From NCBI RefSeq assembly GCF_009827635.1, contig NZ_WTYW01000003.1:62001-126000 (forward strand): a stretch of 64,000 bases of DNA, written 5' to 3'. A program made the position numbers and the translations under genes. The notes below the pieces were generated by a model. It was not told the origin of the DNA, ran no database searches, and worked only from the letters and a program-made list of their open reading frames with translations. Position 1 is the stretch's first letter; each line of letters opens with the position of its first letter. Source of the DNA: Parapontixanthobacter aurantiacus (GTDB lineage Bacteria > Pseudomonadota > Alphaproteobacteria > Sphingomonadales > Sphingomonadaceae). Of this stretch, positions 25,706 to 33,510 are shown piece after piece.

Positions 25706-27207
25706 GCCGCCTTCCTTTCCGAGGCTGCCGCAGCATGATGCGCTTCTGGTTCACGGTAGAGCGGATAGAGCGGTCCGACGAGCCTGTCGGCTAGTTCTGT
25801 ATCGAACATGGGCTGGCCGCCGAACCGGTCGAGGGCTTCGGGTGTCAGGCGAACCGGCTCCAACCCCTCGCCATCGCCGTCAAAACGAATGAGCGGGCTG
25901 TCCATTTCCATCAGCTTGCGCGTGCCGCGTTCGCCTATCCGGTAGTAGCTCATCGTCTCGACTTCCATGCCCGGAACGATCAGCTTGACTGTCGCGACCG
26001 GGCATTCGCTAGGCGTCATGTCGACATACAGAACGTCGAAGCCCGCATCCTGCACCTTCTCTATCGCGATTTCCCCACGGTCGCGAAAACCCTCGCACGG
26101 GGTGTTCGGAAGCGTGTCGAACGGCTTGCGCCTGTTCTCGGATAGCATGTTGTCCGACAGCCAGCCGCGAATGTCCGCTGCTTCGCGCGATTGCCAGTCG
26201 ATCATCGCGTCGAGCGCGCGGCGGTCCGAACTCTTTGCCGCTCCGCCGCTTTGGCCAAGGAAGCGGTCGACATAGCCCTTGGGACTGAGGCTGCGCGTAT
26301 TCGCATCGTTCCCATGTGCATAGGCCTTGCGAGCACGACTGGCCGCATATTCGGCCAGCGCCTTTTCCAGCGCCGCCATGCGGTCCGGGTGGCAGGCTTC
26401 GCCGCAACTCGAAACCATGATCGGTTCCGCCGGTTCACCGCCTTCGTCCACGCCGACGCAGTAGATGTTCGTAAGCCCGAATTCGTCCGTCGCGAATTTG
26501 GGGATCGGACGAATACCCGCCGCTTCGTATTTCGCCAGGAGGTTCGCAGCATCGTCGGAAAGCTCATCGGGAAGATCGAGGGCTATGCCGCGGTCGAGCG
26601 CGCGGAAGAGCAATCCGTTTCCATCCCGCTGAAGGATTTCGCACAGCCCATGACCAACGGCGAAATCGCGGTCCGGCCCTGCCCCCATCCCGTTCGAGAT
26701 GATCGTCGTGAAGGGCTTGTAACCATCCGATAGCTCAGTCGAATTATAGGCTGCGAGGTCGATCGGAACGAGCACGCCCGTCCCGTCTGCGTGACGGATG
26801 GCCTCGACCCATTCGAGCCTCGTATCGCGATCGACGGGCGAGCCTGCGGGCAGGCATAGTGTCAGCGGATCGGCGATAGCCCGCTCACCCACCGAAACGA
26901 GTATCTCGTTATAGGAACCGCGTGTCTTCTTGCGCTGCGAAAGCGAAAGGGCGGGGAACGCCATCTCCGCGATCTCGCCCATCGCGCCGAGGATCGCCTG
27001 CCCCTCATCCACTCCGTACCCAACGCCGTATGGCATGATGCCATCGAGCAGCGGCTCGTTTTCGGGGAAGAGAGCGACGATCCAGACAGGTATTCCAACG
27101 CGATCGATGGGGTCGATGGGAAAGGCGACGATCTCTCCCTTCGGAAAGGCATCGAGATAGGCGCGGGCGGCGTCCGGCAGGTCTGCGGGCAGGCCATTAC
27201 GGTTCAT
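25702..27207 (-). CDS. YcaO-domain protein (501 aa)
   Basis: YcaO enzymes use ATP to phosphorylate amide bonds and so make azolines, thioamides or amidines. Visible family marks: VDEGQAILGAMGEIAEMA (66-83), SNGMGAGPDRDFAVGHGLCE then ILQRDGN (171-197, the glutamate-rich ATP-binding helix), and VLYVDMTPSECPVATVKLIV-PGMEVE (392-416). The Pro-rich tail of azoline-forming YcaOs is absent, and no E1-like partner, TfuA or precursor peptide is seen nearby. The ATG at 27207 has AAGGAG upstream and overlaps the preceding stop (ATGA). It sits in the middle of an operon of sugar and inositol enzymes, which is unusual for this family. The substrate may not be a peptide. Confidence 0.82.
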   Translation of the reverse strand: MNRNGLPADLPDAARAYLDAFPKGEIVAFPIDPIDRVGIPVWIVALFPENEPLLDGIMPYGVGYGVDEGQAILGAMGEIAEMAFPALSLSQRKKTRGSYNEILVSVGERAIADPLTLCLPAGSPVDRDTRLEWVEAIRHADGTGVLVPIDLAAYNSTELSDGYKPFTTIISNGMGAGPDRDFAVGHGLCEILQRDGNGLLFRALDRGIALDLPDELSDDAANLLAKYEAAGIRPIPKFATDEFGLTNIYCVGVDEGGEPAEPIMVSSCGEACHPDRMAALEKALAEYAASRARKAYAHGNDANTRSLSPKGYVDRFLGQSGGAAKSSDRRALDAMIDWQSREAADIRGWLSDNMLSENRRKPFDTLPNTPCEGFRDRGEIAIEKVQDAGFDVLYVDMTPSECPVATVKLIVPGMEVETMSYYRIGERGTRKLMEMDSPLIRFDGDGEGLEPVRLTPEALDRFGGQPMFDTELADRLVGPLYPLYREPEAHHAAAASERKAA

Positions 27208-27912
27208 AGGGGGTGTCTCCTTACCTCGGGCGGGCGCGACAAGGCCTCGTCCAGTATCTCGACGGCCTTCGCCGTACCGATTTCGGGGGCATGCTCGAAC
27301 GGCGTCAGGACCGCTTCGAAATCGAGCGATGCGACGACTTCGCGATAGCGGGTCAAGGCCATGAAGCGCCAGGTCGATGACCGCCCCTCCGCCAGCGCGA
27401 GCGGGATCGGCTCGCCAGTTCTCGGCTGCTCGCCCGTTTGCATTCCACAGCGGATCGACCCAGCAGGCGTAAAGGATACGGATGGCAATGGGGCGACCGA
27501 GTTCCCCCTTTTCGACGAGTTCGGCGATACATTTATGAGCAGGATGATGGCGTTGATCGAACGCCGTGCCGTAGACGATGCCCGACCTCTCGACCGCCTC
27601 CGCCATGCGCTCTGCATCCTCAAGGCTGGCGGCGATGGGTTTCTCGCATAACACCGCCACCCCCGCCTCCGCAGCGGCGATAACCGCATCCGCGTGAGCA
27701 TCGTTCGGAGTAGCGACGTAAATGATGTCGCATTCCTCGGCTTCGAGGAGTTGCTCGACATTCGAATAAACGGATATGCCATCGTCTTCGGACGCTTCAT
27801 CGCCCGTCATCGCCGGGTCGGCGACCGCGACCAGCGTTCCGCCGGCCTCCCGGATAGCCGGGACCATGAAGTCCCGTGCGACCCAGCCATAGCCGACGAT
27901 ACCCCAACGCAT
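27204..27912 (-). pseudogene. Gfo/Idh/MocA oxidoreductase with internal out-of-frame deletion
   Basis: From the ATG at 27912 the frame encodes a normal NAD(P)-binding half: GIVGYGWVARDFMVPAI, YVATPN, CEKP with K91, then the beginning of the C-terminal domain up to GGGAVIDLALHGLD (residue 187). Coding quality then jumps to another frame, which reads TRYREVVASLDFEAVLTPFE and ends KAVEILDEALSRPPEVRRHPL with its TGA overlapping the YcaO start. Only about 236 codons remain where family members have 320-390, so about 100 codons are missing at about 27350 and the junction is out of frame. As it stands, the first frame reads on without a stop into YcaO and could make a 736-residue fusion. Relatives include inositol 2-dehydrogenase. 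Confidence 0.7.
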
Positions 27913-29030
27913 TACCACCGCTCCGGCAAATCGACGAGCCGACGGAGCCGTACGGGATCGCTGTACGGAACGTCCTCGTCCCGCTTCGCCCACAAGGAAG
28001 CACGGGCATATTCCTGCTCGTAACGCGACGAAGGCCAGTTCGCCTTCCCCTCTGTTTCCGACAGCAATGGGTTGGCCACAAGTTGAGCATCGTTCGGCGG
28101 CATCGTCAGGCCATTTGCAAGAGACCTGGCATCATCGCCGGAGTAGCCCTCGACGACCGACCATGCTTCGAGCCTGCCGTCTTCCGCCCAGTCGCAGTTT
28201 GCAGGAGCCTCTGCGGTATGGAAAGCCCGCAAAAGTTCCCGCTCGTCATAGACCCGTGCATCGCTGAAAAGCTGCTGCCATTCTTCGGCCGATCGGGCCG
28301 GTCCCAGCGCCCCGCCAGCTACGTCGGCATTGTGCAGGTGGCCGACCGTCAGCACGCCTTCGTCCGCCGTAATTGCCCGCATCGCAGCAGCGACCTTCTC
28401 CTGCTCCGGCAGGAAGTAGAAGGCATCGTGGCACATCACGAGGTCGTAGCGCTCGTCGCAAACCGGCCACTCGCTAGCAGCATCGAAAACGAGGTAACTG
28501 GCTTCGGGCGCAATCCATTGCTTTGCGAGCCAGCATTTCGCGAACACGATGTCGGCTCCCGTGCAATGCACACCCAGCCGTCCGAGTTCGCGCAAGTAAT
28601 GACCGATTCCGCAGGCGAGTTCGAAAGCCGTGTCGGGCGAGTTCCAGTGCGCCTCGATTAGCGCCAGCCCGGCAAGATAGGTCGGATCGCTCCAGCGATA
28701 GGCGAAGTAATCAGCCACCGGTCCGAGCTTGAGAAGTGCCATCGCCTCGCGCAGCGTCAGTTCGTCCCGCATGCGAACCAGTTGTCGACAGTCCTCGATG
28801 CTGGCGACAGGACCGGTCCACCATTCGTCCTGATCGGTCAGAAGCTGCGCAGTCGCTTCATCAGCATCACCGGCGTCGAGTGATGCGAGAACCTTTCCGA
28901 CGAGCTCCTGCCGGTCACGGCGAAGATAGGGAATTCCGCCGACAATCGGCCAGCGTTCTCCCGATGCAGCGAGCGAGTGCGGCGTATCTTGCGCCAGGAA
29001 GGTTCCGCTCGTCGGAGACAGCAGGTTCAT
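27912..29030 (-). CDS. SAM-dependent methyltransferase (372 aa)
   Basis: Class I methyltransferase with the SAM motif AFELACGIGHYLREL (135-149), acidic GAD near 158 and the post-motif DLVMCHDAFYFLPEQEK (about 197-213). The N-terminus (about 18-40, HSLAASGERWPIVGGIPYLR) looks like a Trm112-type ribbon that has lost its cysteines. A C-terminal extension of about 100 residues (EGYSGDDARSLANGLTMPP) is unfamiliar. ATGA overlap with the HD-like gene before and a one-base TAATG overlap with the Gfo/Idh gene after. It probably methylates an intermediate of the operon's product. Confidence 0.8.
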   Translation of the reverse strand: MNLLSPTSGTFLAQDTPHSLAASGERWPIVGGIPYLRRDRQELVGKVLASLDAGDADEATAQLLTDQDEWWTGPVASIEDCRQLVRMRDELTLREAMALLKLGPVADYFAYRWSDPTYLAGLALIEAHWNSPDTAFELACGIGHYLRELGRLGVHCTGADIVFAKCWLAKQWIAPEASYLVFDAASEWPVCDERYDLVMCHDAFYFLPEQEKVAAAMRAITADEGVLTVGHLHNADVAGGALGPARSAEEWQQLFSDARVYDERELLRAFHTAEAPANCDWAEDGRLEAWSVVEGYSGDDARSLANGLTMPPNDAQLVANPLLSETEGKANWPSSRYEQEYARASLWAKRDEDVPYSDPVRLRRLVDLPERW

Positions 29031-29920
29031 GCGAGACCCGCCTGCGTCAGGATCTCGTCGTGCAGCGGTTTGACCGGACCGTCATGAACGAGGCCATATT
29101 CCTCGATGACTGTGTCCATCGTGACTTGCGCGCTAATTACGTGCTGTTCGATCTCCAGCACGCGGTCGATGACGTCTCCCACGTGGAAGGCGTGGGCTTC
29201 GGCGGTTTCGCTGCCGCCGATCGGTTCGATTGCCTCACGCATCTGTCCCTGCAACCCGTCACCAAGCTGCGCGAACGCCATTTCGCGTGAATGTTCGATC
29301 ACCCTGTCGAGCGCGTCGCCGAGCAAGATCTCACCCGAATAACCACTGTCGGGCATGGCGGCACTGTGCAGGTGATGGGCCATTCCGGCGAGGAAGACCG
29401 GGACGTGGTCCGCATCCTCCCATCCCGCTGCGATGACGCCATAGACGGCGACGACGAGACTATGCTCTGCATGGTTTTCCGTCGGGGCCAACATGATCCG
29501 CGGCTTGCCGGGACAGGTGACACCGGCGCGGGGCTGCCGGACCAGGGCATCGACGAAGGGCGGCACGTTCCCGATCGTCGGAGCGCCCCTCGCCAGATGC
29601 TCGCGCAATTCCGCTGCAAGCCCATCGTCGATTGGCCCGGCTATCTCATCGAACGACTTTTCGAGGACCGCTACCGCTTCAGGTTCCTCAAGGCCCAGCT
29701 GGCGAAGCTTTCGCAGGTCGAGATCGCCGAGGCGAGCGGCCGCAAGGGCTGCCGCCGTGACCCGGTTGCAGACTTCCTCGGCAGCCATTCCCGACACCAG
29801 CCCCGACCAGACCGAGACAAATAGTCGCTCTGCTATCGAGCCGGAGCGGTCGGCGGAATGAATGCGTTTGAGATCGCCCAGCTCTCGGAAAAGCGGGAGC
29901 GCCTCAGAGGACAAACTCAT
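29027..29920 (-). CDS. HD-like putative metal-dependent hydrolase (297 aa)
   Basis: Tentative call. The region NHAEHSLVVAVYGVIAA, VFLAGMAHHLHSAAMPDSG and ILLGDALDRVIE (about 145-225) has His residues spaced like an HD phosphohydrolase, though with HH where HD is usual. The N-terminal half is helical and unknown to me. A phosphatase step is needed if the inositol phosphate made by the first enzyme is to be glycosylated free, and no other phosphatase is in the operon, so this protein is a candidate. Both ends overlap neighbours by four bases (ATGA). Confidence 0.5.
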   Translation of the reverse strand: MSLSSEALPLFRELGDLKRIHSADRSGSIAERLFVSVWSGLVSGMAAEEVCNRVTAAALAAARLGDLDLRKLRQLGLEEPEAVAVLEKSFDEIAGPIDDGLAAELREHLARGAPTIGNVPPFVDALVRQPRAGVTCPGKPRIMLAPTENHAEHSLVVAVYGVIAAGWEDADHVPVFLAGMAHHLHSAAMPDSGYSGEILLGDALDRVIEHSREMAFAQLGDGLQGQMREAIEPIGGSETAEAHAFHVGDVIDRVLEIEQHVISAQVTMDTVIEEYGLVHDGPVKPLHDEILTQAGLA

Positions 29921-31101
29921 GACGGGACGGTTTCTTCGAGCCAGCGATCGAGTTGCGCCTGCTGTTCTGCAAAGCCGTGAATGGGCATTGTGCCGTTGCT
30001 TGTCTGCGGAAGCTTGAAGAAAAGGCCGAGTTCCTCGCGCACTCCGCCATCGCCGCGCTTGGCTGCAAGATCGAGGCAGCGGGCAATCTCGATGGCGAGA
30101 GGCGCGGCGAGGATGGAGTCCTTGCAGAGGAAATTCAGCTTAAGCTGCATCTTCTGCCCCATAAACCCCGTGAGATCGACGTTGTCCCAAGCCTCCTTGT
30201 CGTCGCCGCGCGGGGGATAGTAATGGATCATGATGATGTGGTTCTCGACCTTGTAGCCGAGGATCTGGTCGAGCACGCTGCCCTTCGTTCCGAGTTTCGA
30301 TTGCAAGGACTGCGGATCGTCGAGCGCGAGGCCGTCTGAGTTGCCGAGAATGTTCGTCGAGAACCAGCCATCTACGTGAAGCGAGCGATCGCGAAGCGCC
30401 GGTGCGATGACCGTTTTCATGAAAGTCTGGCCCGTCTTGCCGTCCTTCCCGGCAATCGGCACGCCCCGCTCGGCAGCGAATTCGGCAAGCGGAGCGACAT
30501 CCGCTGCGACGGAAGGCGTGAAGTTGCCATAGGGCGTATCGGCGTCGATGGCCGCATAGGCATAAAGCATGGCGGGGCTGATTTCGGGGTCGTCTCCGTC
30601 GAGCCCCTTCTCGAACGAACCGCGATCCTTCATGCACTCGGCATCTGCGCTGGGCGTTCTTTCGGTCGAGGCGAGGTTGAGAACCACGACGCGGTCCAGG
30701 TTCCTCTCTTCGCGAAATTGTTCGAGGTCGTCCTGAATTTGTCCGATGGCGGCGCGGTGACCGTTCGCCATCTTGTTACTTCCGTCGATATTGGCGCAAT
30801 GAGCCGTGCTGCCGACGGCAGGCCACGGCTTCATATCCTTCAGCGCCGATGCGCCGTTCGACAATTCCTTTTCGCCGATCACTCCGTGGCGAGTCGCACA
30901 GGTGCCAAGGTCATCGTCCGAGAGGTCCCAGCCGCCAAACTCGATGTCGCGGTAGGAGGCCATACCGGAAATGTCCCGGTCAGCAAGCGGCAGTCCCGAT
31001 AGATCGTTCGACCCCGCCTTGATCATTTCTATCCCGGCAATCGCGGTAGTCGAAACAGCGCCCCCCACTCCGATTACAGCTACTCCCAAACGCTCTGCCA
31101 T
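29917..31101 (-). CDS. ino1: Inositol-3-phosphate synthase-like protein (394 aa)
   Basis: Converts glucose 6-phosphate to inositol phosphate with NAD. The Rossmann start GVAVIGVGGAVSTTAIAG is at 6-23. The catalytic half is well kept: GKDGKTGQTFMKTVIAPAL, WFSTNILGNSDGLAL, IHYYPPRGDDKEAWDN, FMGQKMQL and CKDSILAAPLAIE, which are the family's lysine- and substrate-binding blocks. GAGGAG six bases upstream of the ATG at 31101 decides the start. It is the first gene of the eight-cistron operon. It is closer to the short prokaryotic class than to the 500-residue eukaryotic one. Confidence 0.88.
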   Translation of the reverse strand: MAERLGVAVIGVGGAVSTTAIAGIEMIKAGSNDLSGLPLADRDISGMASYRDIEFGGWDLSDDDLGTCATRHGVIGEKELSNGASALKDMKPWPAVGSTAHCANIDGSNKMANGHRAAIGQIQDDLEQFREERNLDRVVVLNLASTERTPSADAECMKDRGSFEKGLDGDDPEISPAMLYAYAAIDADTPYGNFTPSVAADVAPLAEFAAERGVPIAGKDGKTGQTFMKTVIAPALRDRSLHVDGWFSTNILGNSDGLALDDPQSLQSKLGTKGSVLDQILGYKVENHIIMIHYYPPRGDDKEAWDNVDLTGFMGQKMQLKLNFLCKDSILAAPLAIEIARCLDLAAKRGDGGVREELGLFFKLPQTSNGTMPIHGFAEQQAQLDRWLEETVPS

Positions 31102-31241
31102 GATTATCTCCTCGTCCACCGGCAGACATGCGCGGCGGCTTGAAGCTCAACGGGAGGTCGTTCCGGAGGTTCGCTTATTTCGCGACAAACTAATTTATAA
31201 TAGCAGGCCGCGTTACATAGATGCATCGCGGCGGATATTTC

Positions 31242-31257
31242 AGTGACTTATATCACT
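31242..31257. promoter_or_regulatory. Perfect Crp/Fnr-type operator upstream of the ino1-YcaO operon
   Basis: AGTGA-CTTATA-TCACT is a perfect five-base inverted repeat with a six-base centre, the geometry of Crp-family sites (TGTGA-N6-TCACA). It overlaps the stop codon of the Crp/Fnr gene at 31253 and lies about 140 bases before the ino1 start, so it can serve the operon. A possible -10 (TATAAA on the minus strand, near 31194-31199) lies about 50 bases downstream of it. Confidence 0.6.
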
Positions 31258-31999
31258 TACCGCCCTCGGGGAGCCAATCGATCGCGACGTGGCTATGGCG
31301 ATCGCGAAAATCGACCATCTTGCCGAGGCGCTCGACATCGGTGATGCGGATCACCTTTCCGTCGCGCTCGACAAGGCCCGTATTTTCCAGCGCTTTCAGC
31401 GTCCTGTTCACATGCGCTTTTGTGAGCCCGACCGCATCGCCCAGATCCTGCTGGGTCAGCGGCAGTTCGAAGGTCGCGCCTTCGACCCCGTCGATAATTC
31501 GCAGGCGCGACCGGATGTCGAGCAATAGCGTCGCGATCCGCGTCATGCCGTCGGTCCTGCCGACGGAGGTCAGGCGATCCGCCATCGCGACATGCTCGGA
31601 CGCAGCGACCCCGTAAAGAAGCGCTCCCAGTCGCGGTTGGCTAGCGAACAGGCGCCCGAGGGCTTCTCTCGGAAAGTGGTAAAGCGAGCACTCGCTGACT
31701 GCGGTCAGCGTCGCCGCGCTCATCCCCCATGCGATCGAGAAGGTCGTGGTCAGATCGCCGACGAAATAGAAGCGGAGAATTTGCCGCCCACCGTCGCGCA
31801 GGCTGGTCGAACCATGCAGCCAGCCTGAACGAACGAGGTGGACGTCCGACGTCGGCTCCCCTTCCCGTATGACGGCGGTCCCGGCCGGATAGACCCGTTC
31901 GTGCCGTTCGAGCATCCGAAGCGCATCACGTTCCGAATAGGTCAGGTCGAGATACTGGCCGAGCCGGTTCTCGAGCGGATTTGCCGACCTGTCGTTCAT
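31253..31999 (-). CDS. Crp/Fnr-family transcriptional regulator (248 aa)
   Basis: The N-terminal cyclic-nucleotide-binding-like barrel (about 30-145: YPAGTAVIREGEPTSDVHLV, GRQILRFYFVGDL) is followed by a dimer helix and a winged helix (FELPLTQQDLGDAVGLTKAH then VNRTLKALENTGLVER, about 180-215). There is no N-terminal cysteine cluster for an iron-sulfur centre, so it is not an oxygen-sensing Fnr; the cAMP-contact residues are also not clearly kept. It is on the same strand and directly upstream of the ino1 operon, with a perfect Crp-type site between them, so it likely regulates that operon. Confidence 0.88.
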   Translation of the reverse strand: MNDRSANPLENRLGQYLDLTYSERDALRMLERHERVYPAGTAVIREGEPTSDVHLVRSGWLHGSTSLRDGGRQILRFYFVGDLTTTFSIAWGMSAATLTAVSECSLYHFPREALGRLFASQPRLGALLYGVAASEHVAMADRLTSVGRTDGMTRIATLLLDIRSRLRIIDGVEGATFELPLTQQDLGDAVGLTKAHVNRTLKALENTGLVERDGKVIRITDVERLGKMVDFRDRHSHVAIDWLPEGGK

Positions 32000-32121
32000 G
32001 AATGCTCCCCGGTTCGGGTCGCCTTTCAGCCTATTTGCAATGGTTATTCAACTGCTTTGCCGAGCAATGCCATCGCGACAAGACGCTTTGCTATTCCTCC
32101 CGCGAAAGCTATCGCCTGTTC

Positions 32122-33420
32122 ATGCCCGCAGCCCAGGCCGGACTTTCACCCTTCGACATCGCCGCCATGCTCGTGGTGGCATCCGCGTTCCTTGGCTGGG
32201 TCAATCATCACTTCATCAAGCTGCCGCACGTCATCGGCCTGACCGTAATGGGTGCCGTGGCCGCCATCGTCCTGTTGCTCGCCGACGCCTTCGTCCCTGC
32301 AATCACGCTCGACGATACGGTCGCCCGATTGCTGGAAGAGATGAACTTTACCGATACGCTGCTCGAAGGGATGCTGAGCTTTCTCCTCTTCGCCGGAGCG
32401 CTCCATGTCGATCTCGACCGGTTGAAGTCCGACTGGCTGCCGGTGCTGCTCTTGTCGACGGTAGGCGTCGTATTATCGACCGTACTCACGGGCCTCGCGA
32501 TGTGGGGCGTCGGTTCGCTCATCGGCGTTGTCATTGCCCCGATCTGGTATTTCGTCTTCGGTGCCCTGATTGCGCCGACCGATCCCGTTTCCGTCCTCGG
32601 TGTGCTGAAGGAGGAGCAGGTCGAGGAAAGTTTGCAAGCCGCCGTAGCGGGCGAAAGCCTGTTCAACGACGGCGTCGGCATCGTCGTTTTCACCATCCTC
32701 CTCGGAGCAGCCGTTACGGGCACGGACTTTTCCGTTAGCGAAGGTGCCCGCCTGTTCGTCATCGAGGCGGGCGGAGGCCTGATCGTCGGTCTGCTGTTCG
32801 GCTGGCTCGGCTTTCGCGCGATGCGTTCGATGGACGAATACGCTCTCGAAGTTACGATCACGCTCGCGGTCGTCATGGGCGGATATGCCCTTTGTACGGC
32901 ACTTCACATCTCGGGTCCGCTGGCGATGGCGGTCGCAGGCCTCCTGATCGGCAATCACGGCGTCACCTTCGCCATGAGCGACATTACACGGGACTATGTC
33001 ATCAAGTTCTGGGAAGTGCTGGACGAGCTTCTGAATTCGGTCCTGTTCCTGCTGATAGGGCTGGAAATGATCGCACTTGTCCCCGGCATTCCCCATGCCC
33101 TTCTCGGGCTTGCCGCAATCCCGGTCGTCCTGGCGGTCCGTGCCGTTGCCGTGACAGTGTCAACCAAGGTCGTACCTGCCGCCCGGCCCAAGGCGAAGGG
33201 CGCGTGGAGCGTCCTGTGGTGGGGCGGACTTCGCGGAGGCATTTCCATCGCGCTTGCCCTTTCCCTGCCCGAAGGCGAGACGCGCAACCTGCTCCTGGCG
33301 GCGACATTCGCAGCCGTCCTGTTCAGCGTTCTCGTGCAACGCGCTACATTGAGCAGAGTGATCGACCGGGCGAAGGTTCCGCACGAAGAGACTGCCCCGC
33401 CCGCCAGGATCATCGAATAG
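32122..33420 (+). CDS. CPA1-type cation/proton antiporter (432 aa)
   Basis: Inner-membrane Na+(K+)/H+ exchanger with about twelve membrane segments. The family's key blocks are present: ALIAPTDPVSVLGVLKE (TDPV, ion-binding), AGESLFNDGVGIVVF (ND, ion-binding Asp), GPLAMAVAGLLIGN and WGGLRGGISIALALSLP (the conserved arginine loop). The ATG at 32122 is favoured since residues before it have no family match. There is no long C-terminal regulatory domain. It is divergent from the Crp/Fnr gene over 122 bases. Confidence 0.88.
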   Translation: MPAAQAGLSPFDIAAMLVVASAFLGWVNHHFIKLPHVIGLTVMGAVAAIVLLLADAFVPAITLDDTVARLLEEMNFTDTLLEGMLSFLLFAGALHVDLDRLKSDWLPVLLLSTVGVVLSTVLTGLAMWGVGSLIGVVIAPIWYFVFGALIAPTDPVSVLGVLKEEQVEESLQAAVAGESLFNDGVGIVVFTILLGAAVTGTDFSVSEGARLFVIEAGGGLIVGLLFGWLGFRAMRSMDEYALEVTITLAVVMGGYALCTALHISGPLAMAVAGLLIGNHGVTFAMSDITRDYVIKFWEVLDELLNSVLFLLIGLEMIALVPGIPHALLGLAAIPVVLAVRAVAVTVSTKVVPAARPKAKGAWSVLWWGGLRGGISIALALSLPEGETRNLLLAATFAAVLFSVLVQRATLSRVIDRAKVPHEETAPPARIIE

Positions 33421-33510
33421 TTGCTCTTCCGCAGAACTGCGTCCCTGCAAGTGGTCTTGCAATAAAGACATTGGAACGAAGCGGCGAAGAGAGCTAGCTT
33501 GGTCAACATC

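Noticed and set aside
25702-27207. A RiPP cluster with precursor peptide near YcaO
   Set aside because: All junctions around YcaO overlap, leaving no room for a small gene. I saw no peptide with a leader-like and Cys/Ser/Thr-rich core pattern within the operon, and no E1-like partner.
25702-27912. A natural Gfo/Idh-YcaO fusion protein
   Set aside because: The open frame exists, but the link region is out-of-frame coding: the true Gfo/Idh tail lies in another frame and YcaO has its own ribosome site and start. The fusion is more likely a by-product of a deletion.
22975-31101. A complete mycothiol pathway
   Set aside because: Ino1-, MshA- and MshB-like classes are present, but there is no MshC cysteine ligase or MshD acetyltransferase, and mycothiol is known from actinobacteria.
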